Shown piece after piece: positions 21,429-30,425 of a DNA stretch of 44,119 bases; position 1 is the first letter of the stretch, and each line of letters starts with the position of its first letter. The notes under the pieces were generated by a model, which did not search any database, was not told the origin of the DNA, and worked only from the letters and a program-made list of their open reading frames with translations. The position numbers and the translations under genes were made by a program. Origin of the DNA: Acidimicrobiia bacterium (GTDB taxonomy: Bacteria > Actinomycetota > Acidimicrobiia > Acidimicrobiales > AC-14); assembly GCA_023265025.1 (NCBI GenBank), contig JAHFUP010000037.1:1-44119 (forward strand), in the 5' to 3' direction.

Positions 21429-23957
21429 TCATTCGTGCGAGATGGCGGCCAGCACGTCGAGCCGGGCCGCCCGCCGGGCCGGGAACACGGCGGCGATCAC
21501 GCCGGCGACGCCGGCGAGCACGACGTAGGCGATGAGCTGCCCGCCGGGGATGACGACCTTGCCGATCCCCTCGTCGTCGAGGGCGCCGACGATGGCGTAG
21601 CCGAACAGGACGCCCACGGCCAGGCCGAGGATGGCACCCAGCACGGCGATGATGACCGACTCGCCCCGGATCATCGACCGGACCTGCCGGCGGGACATGC
21701 CGACGGCGCGGAGGAGGCCCAGCTCGCGTGTCCGCTCGAGGATCGACAGGGCCAGGGTGTTCACGATGCCGAACAGGGCGATGATGATCGACAGCGCCAG
21801 GAGGGCGGAGATCAGCCCGAGGATCTGGTTGACCTGGTCCTCCTGTTGCTGCTTGAACTCCGCCTGGTCTCGTAGCTCGACGTTCGGGAAGTCGGCGGTG
21901 ACCCGCTCCACCGCGGTCCGGGCGTCGGCGGGGGAAACGCCGGCCCTGGACTTGGCCAGCACGGCGAAGTCGAGGCGGTCGGTGAAGTTGGCGTCGAAGG
22001 TCGCCGTCGACACCAGGTAGTCGCCCAGGAGCTGGTTCTCGGCGAACGTGCCGGCGATCCGCAGGTCCTTGGTGCCGGTGCGGGCGAACGTCATCGCCAG
22101 GGTGCCGCCTACGGCCAGCTTCTTGTCGTTCAGCTCCTCCTCGCCGACGAGCACCTCACCCCGCGCCAGCCCGCCGGCGTCGCCGGCGGTGACGTCGAGC
22201 TTGAGCACCTGGCCGAGCGTCGCCGGGTCGCCGGCGAACAGGCCGCGGGTGGCGCCCTGGGCGCGCCACTCGCCCGTCTGCAGCGCCGACACCGCGGCCA
22301 GCTCCGGTTGCCGGGCGAGGCGGGGCGCCAGGTCGGTGCTGATGTTCGGCATGAAGTTCGACGTGCTGATGATGAAGTCGGCGGCCAGGTACTTGTCGAC
22401 GACGTCGGCCGCCGAGGACTTGATCGAGGCGGCCAGCACGCTGACGCACGCCACCAGGCCCAGGCCGACGGTGAGGGCGGCGGCCGTCGCCGCCGTCCGC
22501 CGGGGGTTGCGCATGGCGTTCTGGCGGCCGAGCTTGCCGGACATGCCGGCGATGCGCGGGAACGGGGCGCCGATGACCCGGGCCATCGGCACCGCGGCCA
22601 GCGGGCTCAGCAGGGCGACGCCCACGAACACCAGGGCGGCGCCGAGGCCGACCAACGAGATCCCGCCGCCGAAGAGCCCCCGCAGCAGCGCGGCCCCACC
22701 CAGGGCGGTCACGACGGCGCCGGCGATCGACCGCCGGCGGAGCGACCCGCCCTGCTCGACACCGCCGCCCCGCAGGGCGGCCATCGGTGGGATCTTCGAC
22801 GCCCGTCGGGCCGGCGAGATCGACGACAGGACGGTGACGCCGACGCCGACGACGAGGGAGGCGATGATCGTCCGGGGCTGGATGACCAGCCCCGACGCCG
22901 GCAGGTCGATCCCGAACGCCGCCAGCAGTGCCTTCAGGCCGAGGGCGACGAGGATGCCGAGCCCGAGGCCGACGAGCGATGCGAAGAGCCCGACGATGAA
23001 CGCCTCCCCCACCACCGACCACAGGACCTGGCGCCGGCTGGCGCCCAGCGCCCGCAACAGGGCCAGCTCGCGGGTGCGCTGGGCCACCAGGATCGAGAAC
23101 GTGTTGAGGATGATGAAGCCGCCGACGAACAGCGAGATGCCGGCGAACACCAGCAGGGCGGTGCTGAAGAACCCCAGCGCCTGCTGGACCGAGTCGGCGC
23201 CCTCGTCGGCCACCTGCTGGCTGGTGACCACTTCGACCCCTGCCGGCACGACGCCGGCCACCCGGTCCCGCAGGGCCAGGGCCGAGATGCCCTCGGTCGC
23301 CTTGGCGTCGATGCTGTCGAAGCGGCCGACCTTGGCGAACACCCGCTGCGCGGTGTTGACGTCGAAGATGGCCAGTGTGGCGCCGGCCAGGTTGTCGGCC
23401 TCGCCGAAGCCGGTGATGCCGACGACGGTGAACTCTTCCGTCGGGCCCCGGAACAGCACCTTCACCTTGTCGCCGACCGCGAACTTGTGGGCCTTGGCCG
23501 TCACCGCGTCGACCACGACCTCGCCGGCGCGCTGCGGCTCGCGGCCGGAGCGCAGCGTCAGGGGCGAGAGGCCCGGCTGGGTCCAGTTGAACCCAAGGGT
23601 CGGCGCTCCGGTCGTGGTGACTGCCTTGCCGGCCTCGTCGACGAACTGGGCGTAGCCGCCCACCGAGCCGTCCGCGGCCGCCACCCCAGGGACTCGGCGC
23701 ACGACCTCGAGCAACGACGCCGGCACCGTGTCCCGGGCCGTCTCGGTCGACGCGCCCTGGCCGAAGCCCGACGCCGCCCGCACCGTGACGTCGGTGCCGG
23801 CGGAGATCTCGTCGAAGAGGGTGTCGAAGGTCTTGTTGATCGTGTCGGTGAGCACGAAGGTGCCGGCGACGAAGCTCACGCCGAGCACCACGGCCATGGC
23901 GGTCAGGAACAGGCGGAGCTTGTGGGCCAGCAGGCCCTTGAGGACGGCGCGGACCAT
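21429..23957 (-). CDS. FtsX/MacB-type ABC transporter permease
   Basis: An 842-residue permease with two FtsX domains. The first is VGGFIILNTFSILVAQRTREL followed by ALLRALGASRRQV. The second is IVNTLALSILERTRELGLLRAVGMSRRQV near residues 740-770. An N-terminal membrane helix precedes an outer domain (about 45-235), and a second outer domain lies at about 530-690. This layout is that of LolCE/MacB-like exporters of lipoproteins, peptides or other envelope substrates. It shares one base with the adjacent ATPase gene (23957), so the two form one transporter. Confidence 0.9.
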   Translation of the reverse strand: MVRAVLKGLLAHKLRLFLTAMAVVLGVSFVAGTFVLTDTINKTFDTLFDEISAGTDVTVRAASGFGQGASTETARDTVPASLLEVVRRVPGVAAADGSVGGYAQFVDEAGKAVTTTGAPTLGFNWTQPGLSPLTLRSGREPQRAGEVVVDAVTAKAHKFAVGDKVKVLFRGPTEEFTVVGITGFGEADNLAGATLAIFDVNTAQRVFAKVGRFDSIDAKATEGISALALRDRVAGVVPAGVEVVTSQQVADEGADSVQQALGFFSTALLVFAGISLFVGGFIILNTFSILVAQRTRELALLRALGASRRQVLWSVVGEAFIVGLFASLVGLGLGILVALGLKALLAAFGIDLPASGLVIQPRTIIASLVVGVGVTVLSSISPARRASKIPPMAALRGGGVEQGGSLRRRSIAGAVVTALGGAALLRGLFGGGISLVGLGAALVFVGVALLSPLAAVPMARVIGAPFPRIAGMSGKLGRQNAMRNPRRTAATAAALTVGLGLVACVSVLAASIKSSAADVVDKYLAADFIISTSNFMPNISTDLAPRLARQPELAAVSALQTGEWRAQGATRGLFAGDPATLGQVLKLDVTAGDAGGLARGEVLVGEEELNDKKLAVGGTLAMTFARTGTKDLRIAGTFAENQLLGDYLVSTATFDANFTDRLDFAVLAKSRAGVSPADARTAVERVTADFPNVELRDQAEFKQQQEDQVNQILGLISALLALSIIIALFGIVNTLALSILERTRELGLLRAVGMSRRQVRSMIRGESVIIAVLGAILGLAVGVLFGYAIVGALDDEGIGKVVIPGGQLIAYVVLAGVAGVIAAVFPARRAARLDVLAAISHE

Positions 23958-24703
23958 CAGTCGCCGAGACCCTTCATGCGGTCGAGCACCTTCTCGGCTG
24001 TCGGCTCCGTCATCTCGTCGACGATGCGGCCGTCGGCGAGGAACACCACCCGCTCGGCGTAGGACGCGGCGGAGGGGTCGTGCGTCACCATCACGACGGT
24101 CTGGTCGAACTCCCGCACCGATGTTCGCAGGAACCCGAGCACCTCGGCGCTGGCCCGTGAATCGAGGTTGCCGGTGGGCTCGTCGGCGAACACGATGCCC
24201 GGCCGCGACGCCAGCGCCCGAGCCGCCGCCACCCGCTGCTGCTGGCCGCCGGACAGCTCCGACGGCCGGTGCGACAGCCGGGGCCGCAGGCCGACGGTGT
24301 CGATCAGCCGGTCGACCCAGGCCTTGTCGGGCTCCCGGCCGGCGATGTCCATGGGCAGGGTGATGTTCTCCGCCGCGGTCAGCGTGGGCACCAGGTTGTA
24401 GGCCTGGAAGATGAAGCCGATCCGGTCCCGGCGCAGCCGGGTCAGCTCCTTGTCGTTCAGGGTGCTCAGCTCGACGTCGCCCACGTAGACCTGGCCGGAG
24501 GTGATGGTGTCGAGCCCGGCCATGCAGTGCATGAGCGTGGATTTCCCCGACCCGGACGGGCCCATGATGGCGCTGAACTGGCCGGCGGCGAACTCGACGG
24601 AGATGCCGTCGAGGGCGCGGACGGCGGCGTCGCCCTCGCCGTAGACCTTGACCAGGTTCGTCCCTCGGGCCGCAGGTGTCCCATTGCTCATCGACGTGCT
24701 CAT
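23957..24703 (-). CDS. LolD/MacB-type ABC transporter ATPase
   Basis: A 248-residue ATPase from ATG 24703; the open frame upstream overlaps the permease gene at 24717 and is not used. Walker A is GPSGSGKST, the signature LSGGQQQR, and Walker B VFADEPTGNLDS. The H-loop is in VMVTHDPSAA. GEGDAAVRALDGISVEF is typical of the LolD/MacB branch. It powers the FtsX permease encoded immediately downstream. ATG 24691 is a possible alternative start. Confidence 0.92.
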   Translation of the reverse strand: MSTSMSNGTPAARGTNLVKVYGEGDAAVRALDGISVEFAAGQFSAIMGPSGSGKSTLMHCMAGLDTITSGQVYVGDVELSTLNDKELTRLRRDRIGFIFQAYNLVPTLTAAENITLPMDIAGREPDKAWVDRLIDTVGLRPRLSHRPSELSGGQQQRVAAARALASRPGIVFADEPTGNLDSRASAEVLGFLRTSVREFDQTVVMVTHDPSAASYAERVVFLADGRIVDEMTEPTAEKVLDRMKGLGD

Positions 24704-24716
24704 TTCTTGACGGCCG

Positions 24717-25490
24717 TCATTTTTGGTCGGAAGTCCATCGGAAGAACCGGAGGGCCAGGACGGACCCGGCGACCGCCCACGCGAAAAGGCCCCAGAGGTC
24801 GCCACCGTTCATGCCCATGCCGGTCGTGCGGGGGTCGAAGGCGTACTGGAGGCCGTCGGCCAGGCGCTGCATCGGGAACAGCCCGGCGACGGTGGTGATC
24901 CAGTCGGGCGCATTGTCGAGCGGGAAGAAGATGCCGGACACGAACAGCAACGGGAAGATCGAGAAGTTGACGATCGCCGGCGCGGCGTCGGCGTTGGGAC
25001 AGAGGCCGCTCACCGCCAGCCCGAGCGCGCAGAAGCAGACGGCGCCGAGGGCGAGCGTCAGGAACAGGCCGGGCGCCGTCGCGGTGGGGAACTCGACGTC
25101 GTAGGCGACGACCCCGAAGCCGACGGTGAGCACGAACAGCATGAAGGTGATCACCACCGACGAGCCCACCTGCCCGCCCAGGTAGGCCCACGTCGGCACC
25201 GGCGTCCCGCGGACCCGCTTGAGGATCCCGAAGTCCCGGGAGATCGTCATCCGGATGGCCAGGTTCGTGTAGCAGGCCGAGATCAGGCCGAAGGCGAGGA
25301 TGCCTGGTACGAAGAAGGTGACGAAGGAGATGTTGCCCCGCTCCTCGATCCGGGCGCCGGAGTTGAGGGTGGAGAAGATCACCAGGAACAGGAGCGGGAA
25401 CGCGAAGGTGAAGACGGCGCCGGCGGGGTTGCGCCAGAACGCCTTCTGCTCGAACCGGAGCTGGCGGCCGGCGATGGTCAGGTCACTCAC
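24717..25490 (-). CDS. ABC-2 type transporter permease
   Basis: A 257-residue membrane protein. About six helices are visible, including AVFTFAFPLLFLVIFSTL, VITFMLFVLTVGFGVVAY and FSIFPLLFVSGIFFPLDNAP. The last is the typical family motif preceding the final loops. ABC-2 permeases export drugs, polysaccharide precursors or lipids. Its start overlaps the upstream ATPase gene (25483-25490), so the two form a DrrAB-like exporter. The LolD/FtsX pair follows after a 13-base gap. Confidence 0.9.
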   Translation of the reverse strand: MSDLTIAGRQLRFEQKAFWRNPAGAVFTFAFPLLFLVIFSTLNSGARIEERGNISFVTFFVPGILAFGLISACYTNLAIRMTISRDFGILKRVRGTPVPTWAYLGGQVGSSVVITFMLFVLTVGFGVVAYDVEFPTATAPGLFLTLALGAVCFCALGLAVSGLCPNADAAPAIVNFSIFPLLFVSGIFFPLDNAPDWITTVAGLFPMQRLADGLQYAFDPRTTGMGMNGGDLWGLFAWAVAGSVLALRFFRWTSDQK

Positions 25491-26391
25491 CGCTCGTGGC
25501 CGCCTCCGCGGTCAGTGCGATGTAGACGTCCTCGAGCGTGGGGTGGGTGACCGTGAGCCCCTCGAGGATCACGCCCCGTTCGAGCGCCCATCCCGTGAGG
25601 GCGTGGAGCGCCGGCGTCGGCTCCTTGGTGCGGGCCACGACGCCCCGCTCGTCGACGGTGACGTCCACGCCCGCGCCGAGGTCGGGGAGGGCGACGCCGG
25701 CCGGCGGGGTGAAGCGGATCTCCGTCGCCGCGTCCCGGCCGGCGAGCTCGTCGGGCGGGCCCTCGGCCAGGATGCGGCCGGCGGCGATGACCGCCACCCG
25801 GTCGGCCAGGGCCTGGGCCTCGTCCATGTAGTGGGTGGTGAGGAAGATGGTCTTGCCGAGCGAGCGGAGGTTGCGGACGACGTCCCACGCCTCCCGCCGG
25901 GCCGTCGGGTCGAATCCGGTCGTGGGCTCGTCGAGGAAGAGGAGCTCGGGGTCGCCGGCCAGCCCGAGGGCGAGGTCGAGGCGCCGGCGCTGGCCGCCGG
26001 AGAGGTTCTTGACCACTTCGTTTCGCTTGGCTTCGAGCCCGGTGATGGCAAGTAGCTCGTCGACGGGCCGGGGTCGCGGGTAGTAGCCGCAGTACAACTC
26101 GAGCACCTCGCCGACGCGGAGGAAGCGCTCGACCCCCGTCTCCTGGAGCACGGTGCCGATGCGCTCGCGCAGGGCCCGCTCGCCCTTGGCCGGGTCGTGG
26201 CCGAGCACCTCGACCTCGCCGGCCGAGCGCTGCCGGTAGCCCTCCAGGATCTCCACGATCGTCGTCTTGCCGGCGCCGTTCGGCCCCAGGAAGCCGAACA
26301 CCTCGCCCTCGGACACGTCGAAGTCGACGCCGCGCACCGCCTCGATGGCGCCGTAGGACTTCCGGAGGTCCCGGACCCTGATGGCCGGCAT
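25483..26391 (-). CDS. DrrA-like ABC transporter ATPase
   Basis: A 302-residue ATPase. Walker A is GPNGAGKTT, the signature LSGGQRRRLDLA, Walker B LLFLDEPTTGFD and the H-loop TTHYMDEA. The C-terminal ~90 residues form the accessory region common in DrrA/CcmA-type multidrug ATPases. It pairs with the ABC-2 permease that overlaps its 3' end. It is the first gene of a four-gene exporter operon running down to 21429. Confidence 0.92.
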   Translation of the reverse strand: MPAIRVRDLRKSYGAIEAVRGVDFDVSEGEVFGFLGPNGAGKTTIVEILEGYRQRSAGEVEVLGHDPAKGERALRERIGTVLQETGVERFLRVGEVLELYCGYYPRPRPVDELLAITGLEAKRNEVVKNLSGGQRRRLDLALGLAGDPELLFLDEPTTGFDPTARREAWDVVRNLRSLGKTIFLTTHYMDEAQALADRVAVIAAGRILAEGPPDELAGRDAATEIRFTPPAGVALPDLGAGVDVTVDERGVVARTKEPTPALHALTGWALERGVILEGLTVTHPTLEDVYIALTAEAATSGE

Positions 26392-26485
26392 GGAACCGCT
26401 CCTCTGCGACGAGGGTCCCAGCCCCCGATTCGACTCTAGCCACGGGCCTCGCCGTTTCAGCGCCGCCCCACCCTACGATGGAGGC

Positions 26486-27175
26486 ATGTGCGGGCGCATC
26501 GTCGTGACCAGGCCGGTCGACGTGCTCGCCGCGTTCTTCGGCGCCGGCGAGGTCGTCGCCGGGGCGCGCGAGCCGAGCTGGAACGTCGCCCCCGGCGCCG
26601 AGATCCTGGCCGTCGCCGACACCCGCAGCGGGCGGCGCCTGGGCACGATGCGGTGGGGGCTGGTGCCGTCGTGGTCGACCGACCCCTCGGCCGGGCCGCG
26701 GCCGACCAACGCCCGCATCGAGGGCATCCTCGACAAGGCGACCTTCGCCGAGTCCCTCGCCCGCCGGCGCTGCCTCGTGGTGGTCGACGGCTTCTACGAG
26801 TCGCGCCGCCCGCCCGGCGGCCCCAAGCAGCCCTACCTGCTCGACCCGGCCGACGGTTCGGGCGACCCCTACGCGCTGGCCGCCATCTGGGACCGGCACG
26901 ACGGCGAGGTCAGCTGCGCGGTCGTCACCCAGCCGGCCGACGCGGAGCTGGCGTGGCTGCACGACCGCATGCCCGTGCGCATCGCCCGCGACCGCTGGGA
27001 CGCCTGGCTCGACCCGGCGAACGTCGATGTCGGCGAGATCATGCGGCTGTTGGCGGAACCGGCAACAGTGCGGCTGCGGGCCCGACCGGTGGGCACGCGG
27101 GTCAACAGCGCCCGCAACGACGGCCCCGAGCTCGTCGAGATCCTCTCCGGGGAGATCCAGCCCCAGCTGATGTGA
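26486..27175 (+). CDS. SRAP (YedK/HMCES-type) abasic-site DNA-protein crosslinking protein
   Basis: A 229-residue protein from ATG 26486, chosen because the catalytic Cys must be residue 2 (MCGR). SRAP landmarks are PSWNVAPGAEI, MRWGLVPSW, PTNARIEGI, VVVDGFYES and WLHDRMPV with the conserved His. SRAP proteins use Cys2 to form a thiazolidine crosslink with abasic sites in single-stranded DNA, protecting them during replication. The usual GFYEW is GFYES here, and the Glu is kept. The gene is divergent from the ABC exporter operon. Confidence 0.93.
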   Translation: MCGRIVVTRPVDVLAAFFGAGEVVAGAREPSWNVAPGAEILAVADTRSGRRLGTMRWGLVPSWSTDPSAGPRPTNARIEGILDKATFAESLARRRCLVVVDGFYESRRPPGGPKQPYLLDPADGSGDPYALAAIWDRHDGEVSCAVVTQPADAELAWLHDRMPVRIARDRWDAWLDPANVDVGEIMRLLAEPATVRLRARPVGTRVNSARNDGPELVEILSGEIQPQLM

Positions 27176-27268
27176 CCTGAAGCACAGCCGAACCCTTCTC
27201 GAAGGGCCTCGGCGCATCCTCCCGTCGACGGCTTGCGACCGGCAAGCACACGACAGAAGGAGCGCATC

Positions 27269-27832
27269 ATGCCCGTGGCAACCCTCCTCAAGAAGGGCTC
27301 GGCGGGGAGCGAGGTGGCCGAGCTGCAGTCCAAGCTCGCGGCCGCCGGCTTCAACGCCGGCCCGGTCGACGGCCAGTTCGGATCGCTGACCGAGCAGGCC
27401 GTCCTGGCCTTCCAGGCGGCCAAGGGCCTGGCGGTCGACGGCGTCGTCGGGCCGGCGACCAGCGCCGCCCTCGGGCTCGGCGACCCGCCGGCCGCCGGCT
27501 CGCTGCTCGTGCAGCTCGGCCTCATCGCCGAGGACCGGTTCGGCCTCGACGTCGGTGAGTGCGACGCGCCCGGCGCGCCCGCCCGGTGGGCGCCCGTGGG
27601 CTCCGGCCACTCGCCCAACTCGTTCCACCACCGGGGCCGGGCGTTCGACGCCAGCGGGTCGGCGTCGTCCACCGACGCGTTTGCCGCCTTCGTCGCCGCC
27701 AACCACGGCCCCGAGGTCGCCGAGCTGATCCACAGCCCGAACGGGTCCATCAAGGACGGCGTGCGGGTCCCCTCGGACTTCTGGCCCCAGGCGACCTTCG
27801 ACGCCCACCACCACTGCCACGTCGCAGTCTGA
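27269..27832 (+). CDS. Peptidoglycan-binding protein with peptidase-like C-terminal domain
   Basis: A 187-residue protein from ATG 27269 with agaaggagcg upstream. Residues 5-65 form a PG_binding_1 domain (LKKGSAGSEVAELQSKLAAAGF and VDGVVGPATSAAL). The C-terminal ~110 residues contain SGHSPNSFHHRGRAFDASG and end in FDAHHHCHVAV. The spaced His/Asp residues resemble a zinc peptidase of the M15 kind (HxxGxAxD and a final HxH), which would cut peptidoglycan cross-bridges. No signal peptide is visible, which is odd for a cell-wall enzyme; leaderless secretion or a phage-endolysin-like role is possible. Confidence 0.75.
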   Translation: MPVATLLKKGSAGSEVAELQSKLAAAGFNAGPVDGQFGSLTEQAVLAFQAAKGLAVDGVVGPATSAALGLGDPPAAGSLLVQLGLIAEDRFGLDVGECDAPGAPARWAPVGSGHSPNSFHHRGRAFDASGSASSTDAFAAFVAANHGPEVAELIHSPNGSIKDGVRVPSDFWPQATFDAHHHCHVAV

Positions 27833-27846
27833 GGAATGGCTCCGAA

Positions 27847-27888
27847 CTGGCTGCACTGACGTGCCTAGAGACACGTCAGTGCAGCCAG
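27847..27888. terminator. 17-bp perfect hairpin between convergent genes
   Basis: Bases 27847-27863 and 27872-27888 are perfectly complementary over 17 bp, with the loop cctagaga. The hairpin lies between the peptidoglycan-binding gene and the convergent valS gene (ends 27895) and probably terminates both. Its 5' arm shares aactggctgcact with the hairpin at 19134-19185. Confidence 0.8.
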
Positions 27889-27894
27889 AACGGG

Positions 27895-30408
27895 TCAGAC
27901 GGCGAGCTCGACGGTGACGGCGAACGCGTCGGCGTCCTCGGTGACGAGCTCGGCGATGCGGCCGGCGTCACGGACGTCGCCGGCGGCGGCGCGCACGGCC
28001 GCGAGGCGCGGAGCGGTGTCACGCACGACGACGCGGGCTGCCTCGGCCCGCATCGACGCCTGGGCGACCGTCTTGGCTTTGCGGACCTCGCCGAGGACGG
28101 CGGACGCGACCTCGAGGACCAGCGGGTCGGCGCCGGCGGGGTCCCGCAGCTGGCCGGCGTCGGGCCACGCGGCCCGGTGGACCGAGCCCTCCTTCCACCA
28201 CGACCAGACCTCCTCGGTGACGAAGGGCAGGAACGGGGCGAACAGCCGGAGCATGGTGGACAGCGACAACGTGAGGGCCCGGTTGGCCGACGCTGCGGCG
28301 GCCTCGCCCTGGCCGCCGTAGGCCCGGCTCTTGACCAGCTCCAGGTAGTCGTCGCAGAAGCTCCAGAAGAATGACTCGGTGCGCTCCAAAGCCCGGGCGT
28401 AGTCGTACCCGTCGAACGCGACCGTGGCCTCGTCGACGAGCGAGGCGAGACCAGCGAGCATCGCCGCGTCGAGCGGGGCGGTGACGTCGCCCTCTTCACC
28501 GAGCCGGGACAACACGAACTTCGAGGCATTCAGGAGCTTGATGGACAGCCGCCGGCCGACCTTCATCTGACCCTCGTCGAAGGCGGTGTCGACGCCGGGT
28601 CGCCCACTCGCCGCCCAGTAGCGGACGGCATCGGCGCCGTGGGAGTCGAGGAGCCCGATCGGCGTCAGCGCGTTGCCCTTCGACTTCGACATCTTCTTGC
28701 GGTCGGGGTCGAGCACCCACCCGGAGATGGCCGCGTCGGTCCACGGAAGCGTGCCGTGCTCAAGCTCCGAGCGGACGACGGTGGAGAACAGCCAGGTGCG
28801 GATGATCTCGTGGGCCTGCGGCCGCAGGTCCATGGGAAAGACGCGGTGGAAGAGGTCAGGGTCGTCGGCCCAGTGGCCGCCGATCTGGGGGGTGAGCGAC
28901 GACGTGGCCCAGGTGTCCATGACGTCGGGCTCGCCGGTGAACCCACCCGGCTGGTCGCGCTGGGCAGGCGTGAAGCCGTAGGGCACGTCGGTGGACGGGT
29001 CGACCGGCAGGCGGCTCTCGTCGGGGATGAGGGCCTGGTCGTACAGGACCGAGCCGTCGTCGCCCAGTCGGTACCAGAGGGGGAAGGGGACGCCGAAGAA
29101 CCGCTGGCGGCTGATGAGCCAGTCGGTGTTCAGGCCCTGGACCCACGACTCGAACCGGGCCCGCATGTACGGCGGGTGCCAGCGCAGCTCCGCGCCCCGC
29201 TCGAGCAGTCGCTCCTGGTGGTCGAGCGTGCGGATGAACCACTGCCGGCTGCTGAGGATCTCGAGGGGCTTGTTGCCCTTCTCGAAGAACTTGACCGAGT
29301 GGGTGATCGGCCGGGGATCGCCGACCAGGTCGCCGGCCTCGCGGAGCAGCTCGACGATGCGGCTGCGGGCCGGCTCCATCTTCTTGCCGCTGAGCTCGGT
29401 CCACGCCGGCGACACGTCGACACCCGGGGGCGGCTCGGCCTGGACGCGGCCGTCACGCCCGACGATGGTCCGGGTCTCCAGCTTCAGCTCCCGCCACCAG
29501 GTGACGTCGGTGACGTCGCCGAAGGTGCAGATCATGGCCACACCGGTGCCCTTCTCGGGCTCGGCCAGCGGGTGGGCGACGATCGGCACGCCAACGCCGA
29601 ACAGCGGCGTGCGCGCCTGGGTGCCGAACAGCGGCTTGTAGCGCTCGTCGTCGGGGTGGGCGACGAGGGCGACACACGCGGGGATGAGCTCGGGGCGGGT
29701 GGTGTCGATCTCGATCGCCGCGCCGTCCGGGCCGCCGAAGCGGATGCGGTGGTAGGCGCTGCCGACCTCGCGGTCCTCCAGCTCGGCTTGGGCGATGGCG
29801 GTCTGGAAGTCGACGTCCCACAGGGTCGGCGCGACCTTCTGGTAGGCCTCGCCCTTGGCCAGCAGGTGGAGGAAGCCGCGCTGGGAGGCCCGCTGCGCTG
29901 CGGGTTCGATGGTCGTGTACGTCATGCCCCAGTCGACCGACAGGCCGAGGCGCCGCCACAGCTCCTCGAACGTCTTCTCGTCCTCGACGGTCAGCTGGAT
30001 GCACAGCTCGACGAAGTTGGGTCGGGAGATGGCCATCGGCGGCGACGGCGGCTTGTCGGGCGGCCGGAAGTCAGGGTCGTACGGCAACGCAGGGTCACAG
30101 CGGACGCCGAAGTAGTTCTGGACGCGGCGCTCGGTGGGCAGACCGTTGTCGTCCCACCCCATCGGGTAGAAGACCTCGCGGCCCCGCATGCGCTGATACC
30201 GGGCGATGGTGTCGGTGTGGGTGTAGGAGAAGACGTGGCCAACGTGGAGCGAGCCGCTCACCGTCGGCGGCGGCGTGTCGATGGAGTAAATCTCGGCCCG
30301 GGACTTCGAGCGGTCGAAGCGGTAGGTGCCGTCGGCTTCCCAGCGCGCGCCCCACTTCTCCTCGAGGCCGTCGAGAGATGGTTTTTCGGGGACGTCGGGT
30401 GCCGGCAC
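27895..30408 (-). CDS. valS: Valyl-tRNA synthetase
   Basis: An 837-residue class I aminoacyl-tRNA synthetase. The HIGH-type motif is HVGH (residues 55-58), preceded by DTPPPTVSGSL as in ValRS. The KMSKS motif is at 572-576 in RKKMSKSKGN. Editing-domain stretches such as DTTRPELIPACVALVAHPDD are present, and an anticodon-binding domain follows. The C terminus is short compared with the ~950-residue E. coli enzyme, so the coiled-coil tRNA-binding extension may be reduced. It attaches valine to tRNA-Val. It is divergent from cysS with 17 bases between the two start codons. Confidence 0.95.
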   Translation of the reverse strand: MPAPDVPEKPSLDGLEEKWGARWEADGTYRFDRSKSRAEIYSIDTPPPTVSGSLHVGHVFSYTHTDTIARYQRMRGREVFYPMGWDDNGLPTERRVQNYFGVRCDPALPYDPDFRPPDKPPSPPMAISRPNFVELCIQLTVEDEKTFEELWRRLGLSVDWGMTYTTIEPAAQRASQRGFLHLLAKGEAYQKVAPTLWDVDFQTAIAQAELEDREVGSAYHRIRFGGPDGAAIEIDTTRPELIPACVALVAHPDDERYKPLFGTQARTPLFGVGVPIVAHPLAEPEKGTGVAMICTFGDVTDVTWWRELKLETRTIVGRDGRVQAEPPPGVDVSPAWTELSGKKMEPARSRIVELLREAGDLVGDPRPITHSVKFFEKGNKPLEILSSRQWFIRTLDHQERLLERGAELRWHPPYMRARFESWVQGLNTDWLISRQRFFGVPFPLWYRLGDDGSVLYDQALIPDESRLPVDPSTDVPYGFTPAQRDQPGGFTGEPDVMDTWATSSLTPQIGGHWADDPDLFHRVFPMDLRPQAHEIIRTWLFSTVVRSELEHGTLPWTDAAISGWVLDPDRKKMSKSKGNALTPIGLLDSHGADAVRYWAASGRPGVDTAFDEGQMKVGRRLSIKLLNASKFVLSRLGEEGDVTAPLDAAMLAGLASLVDEATVAFDGYDYARALERTESFFWSFCDDYLELVKSRAYGGQGEAAAASANRALTLSLSTMLRLFAPFLPFVTEEVWSWWKEGSVHRAAWPDAGQLRDPAGADPLVLEVASAVLGEVRKAKTVAQASMRAEAARVVVRDTAPRLAAVRAAAGDVRDAGRIAELVTEDADAFAVTVELAV

Positions 30409-30410
30409 AG

Positions 30411-30423
30411 GGTTACGGTAACC
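30411..30423. promoter_or_regulatory. Symmetric bidirectional promoter between valS and cysS
   Basis: The 17-base gap contains the perfect palindrome ggttacggtaacc (30411-30423). It holds one TAnnnT -10 hexamer on each strand: TACGGT (30414-30419) for cysS and TACCGT (30420-30415) for valS. Each lies six bases before its start codon (30426 and 30408), as expected for leaderless transcripts in both directions. The centre of symmetry (30417) is exactly midway between the two starts. Confidence 0.55.
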
Positions 30424-30425
30424 CG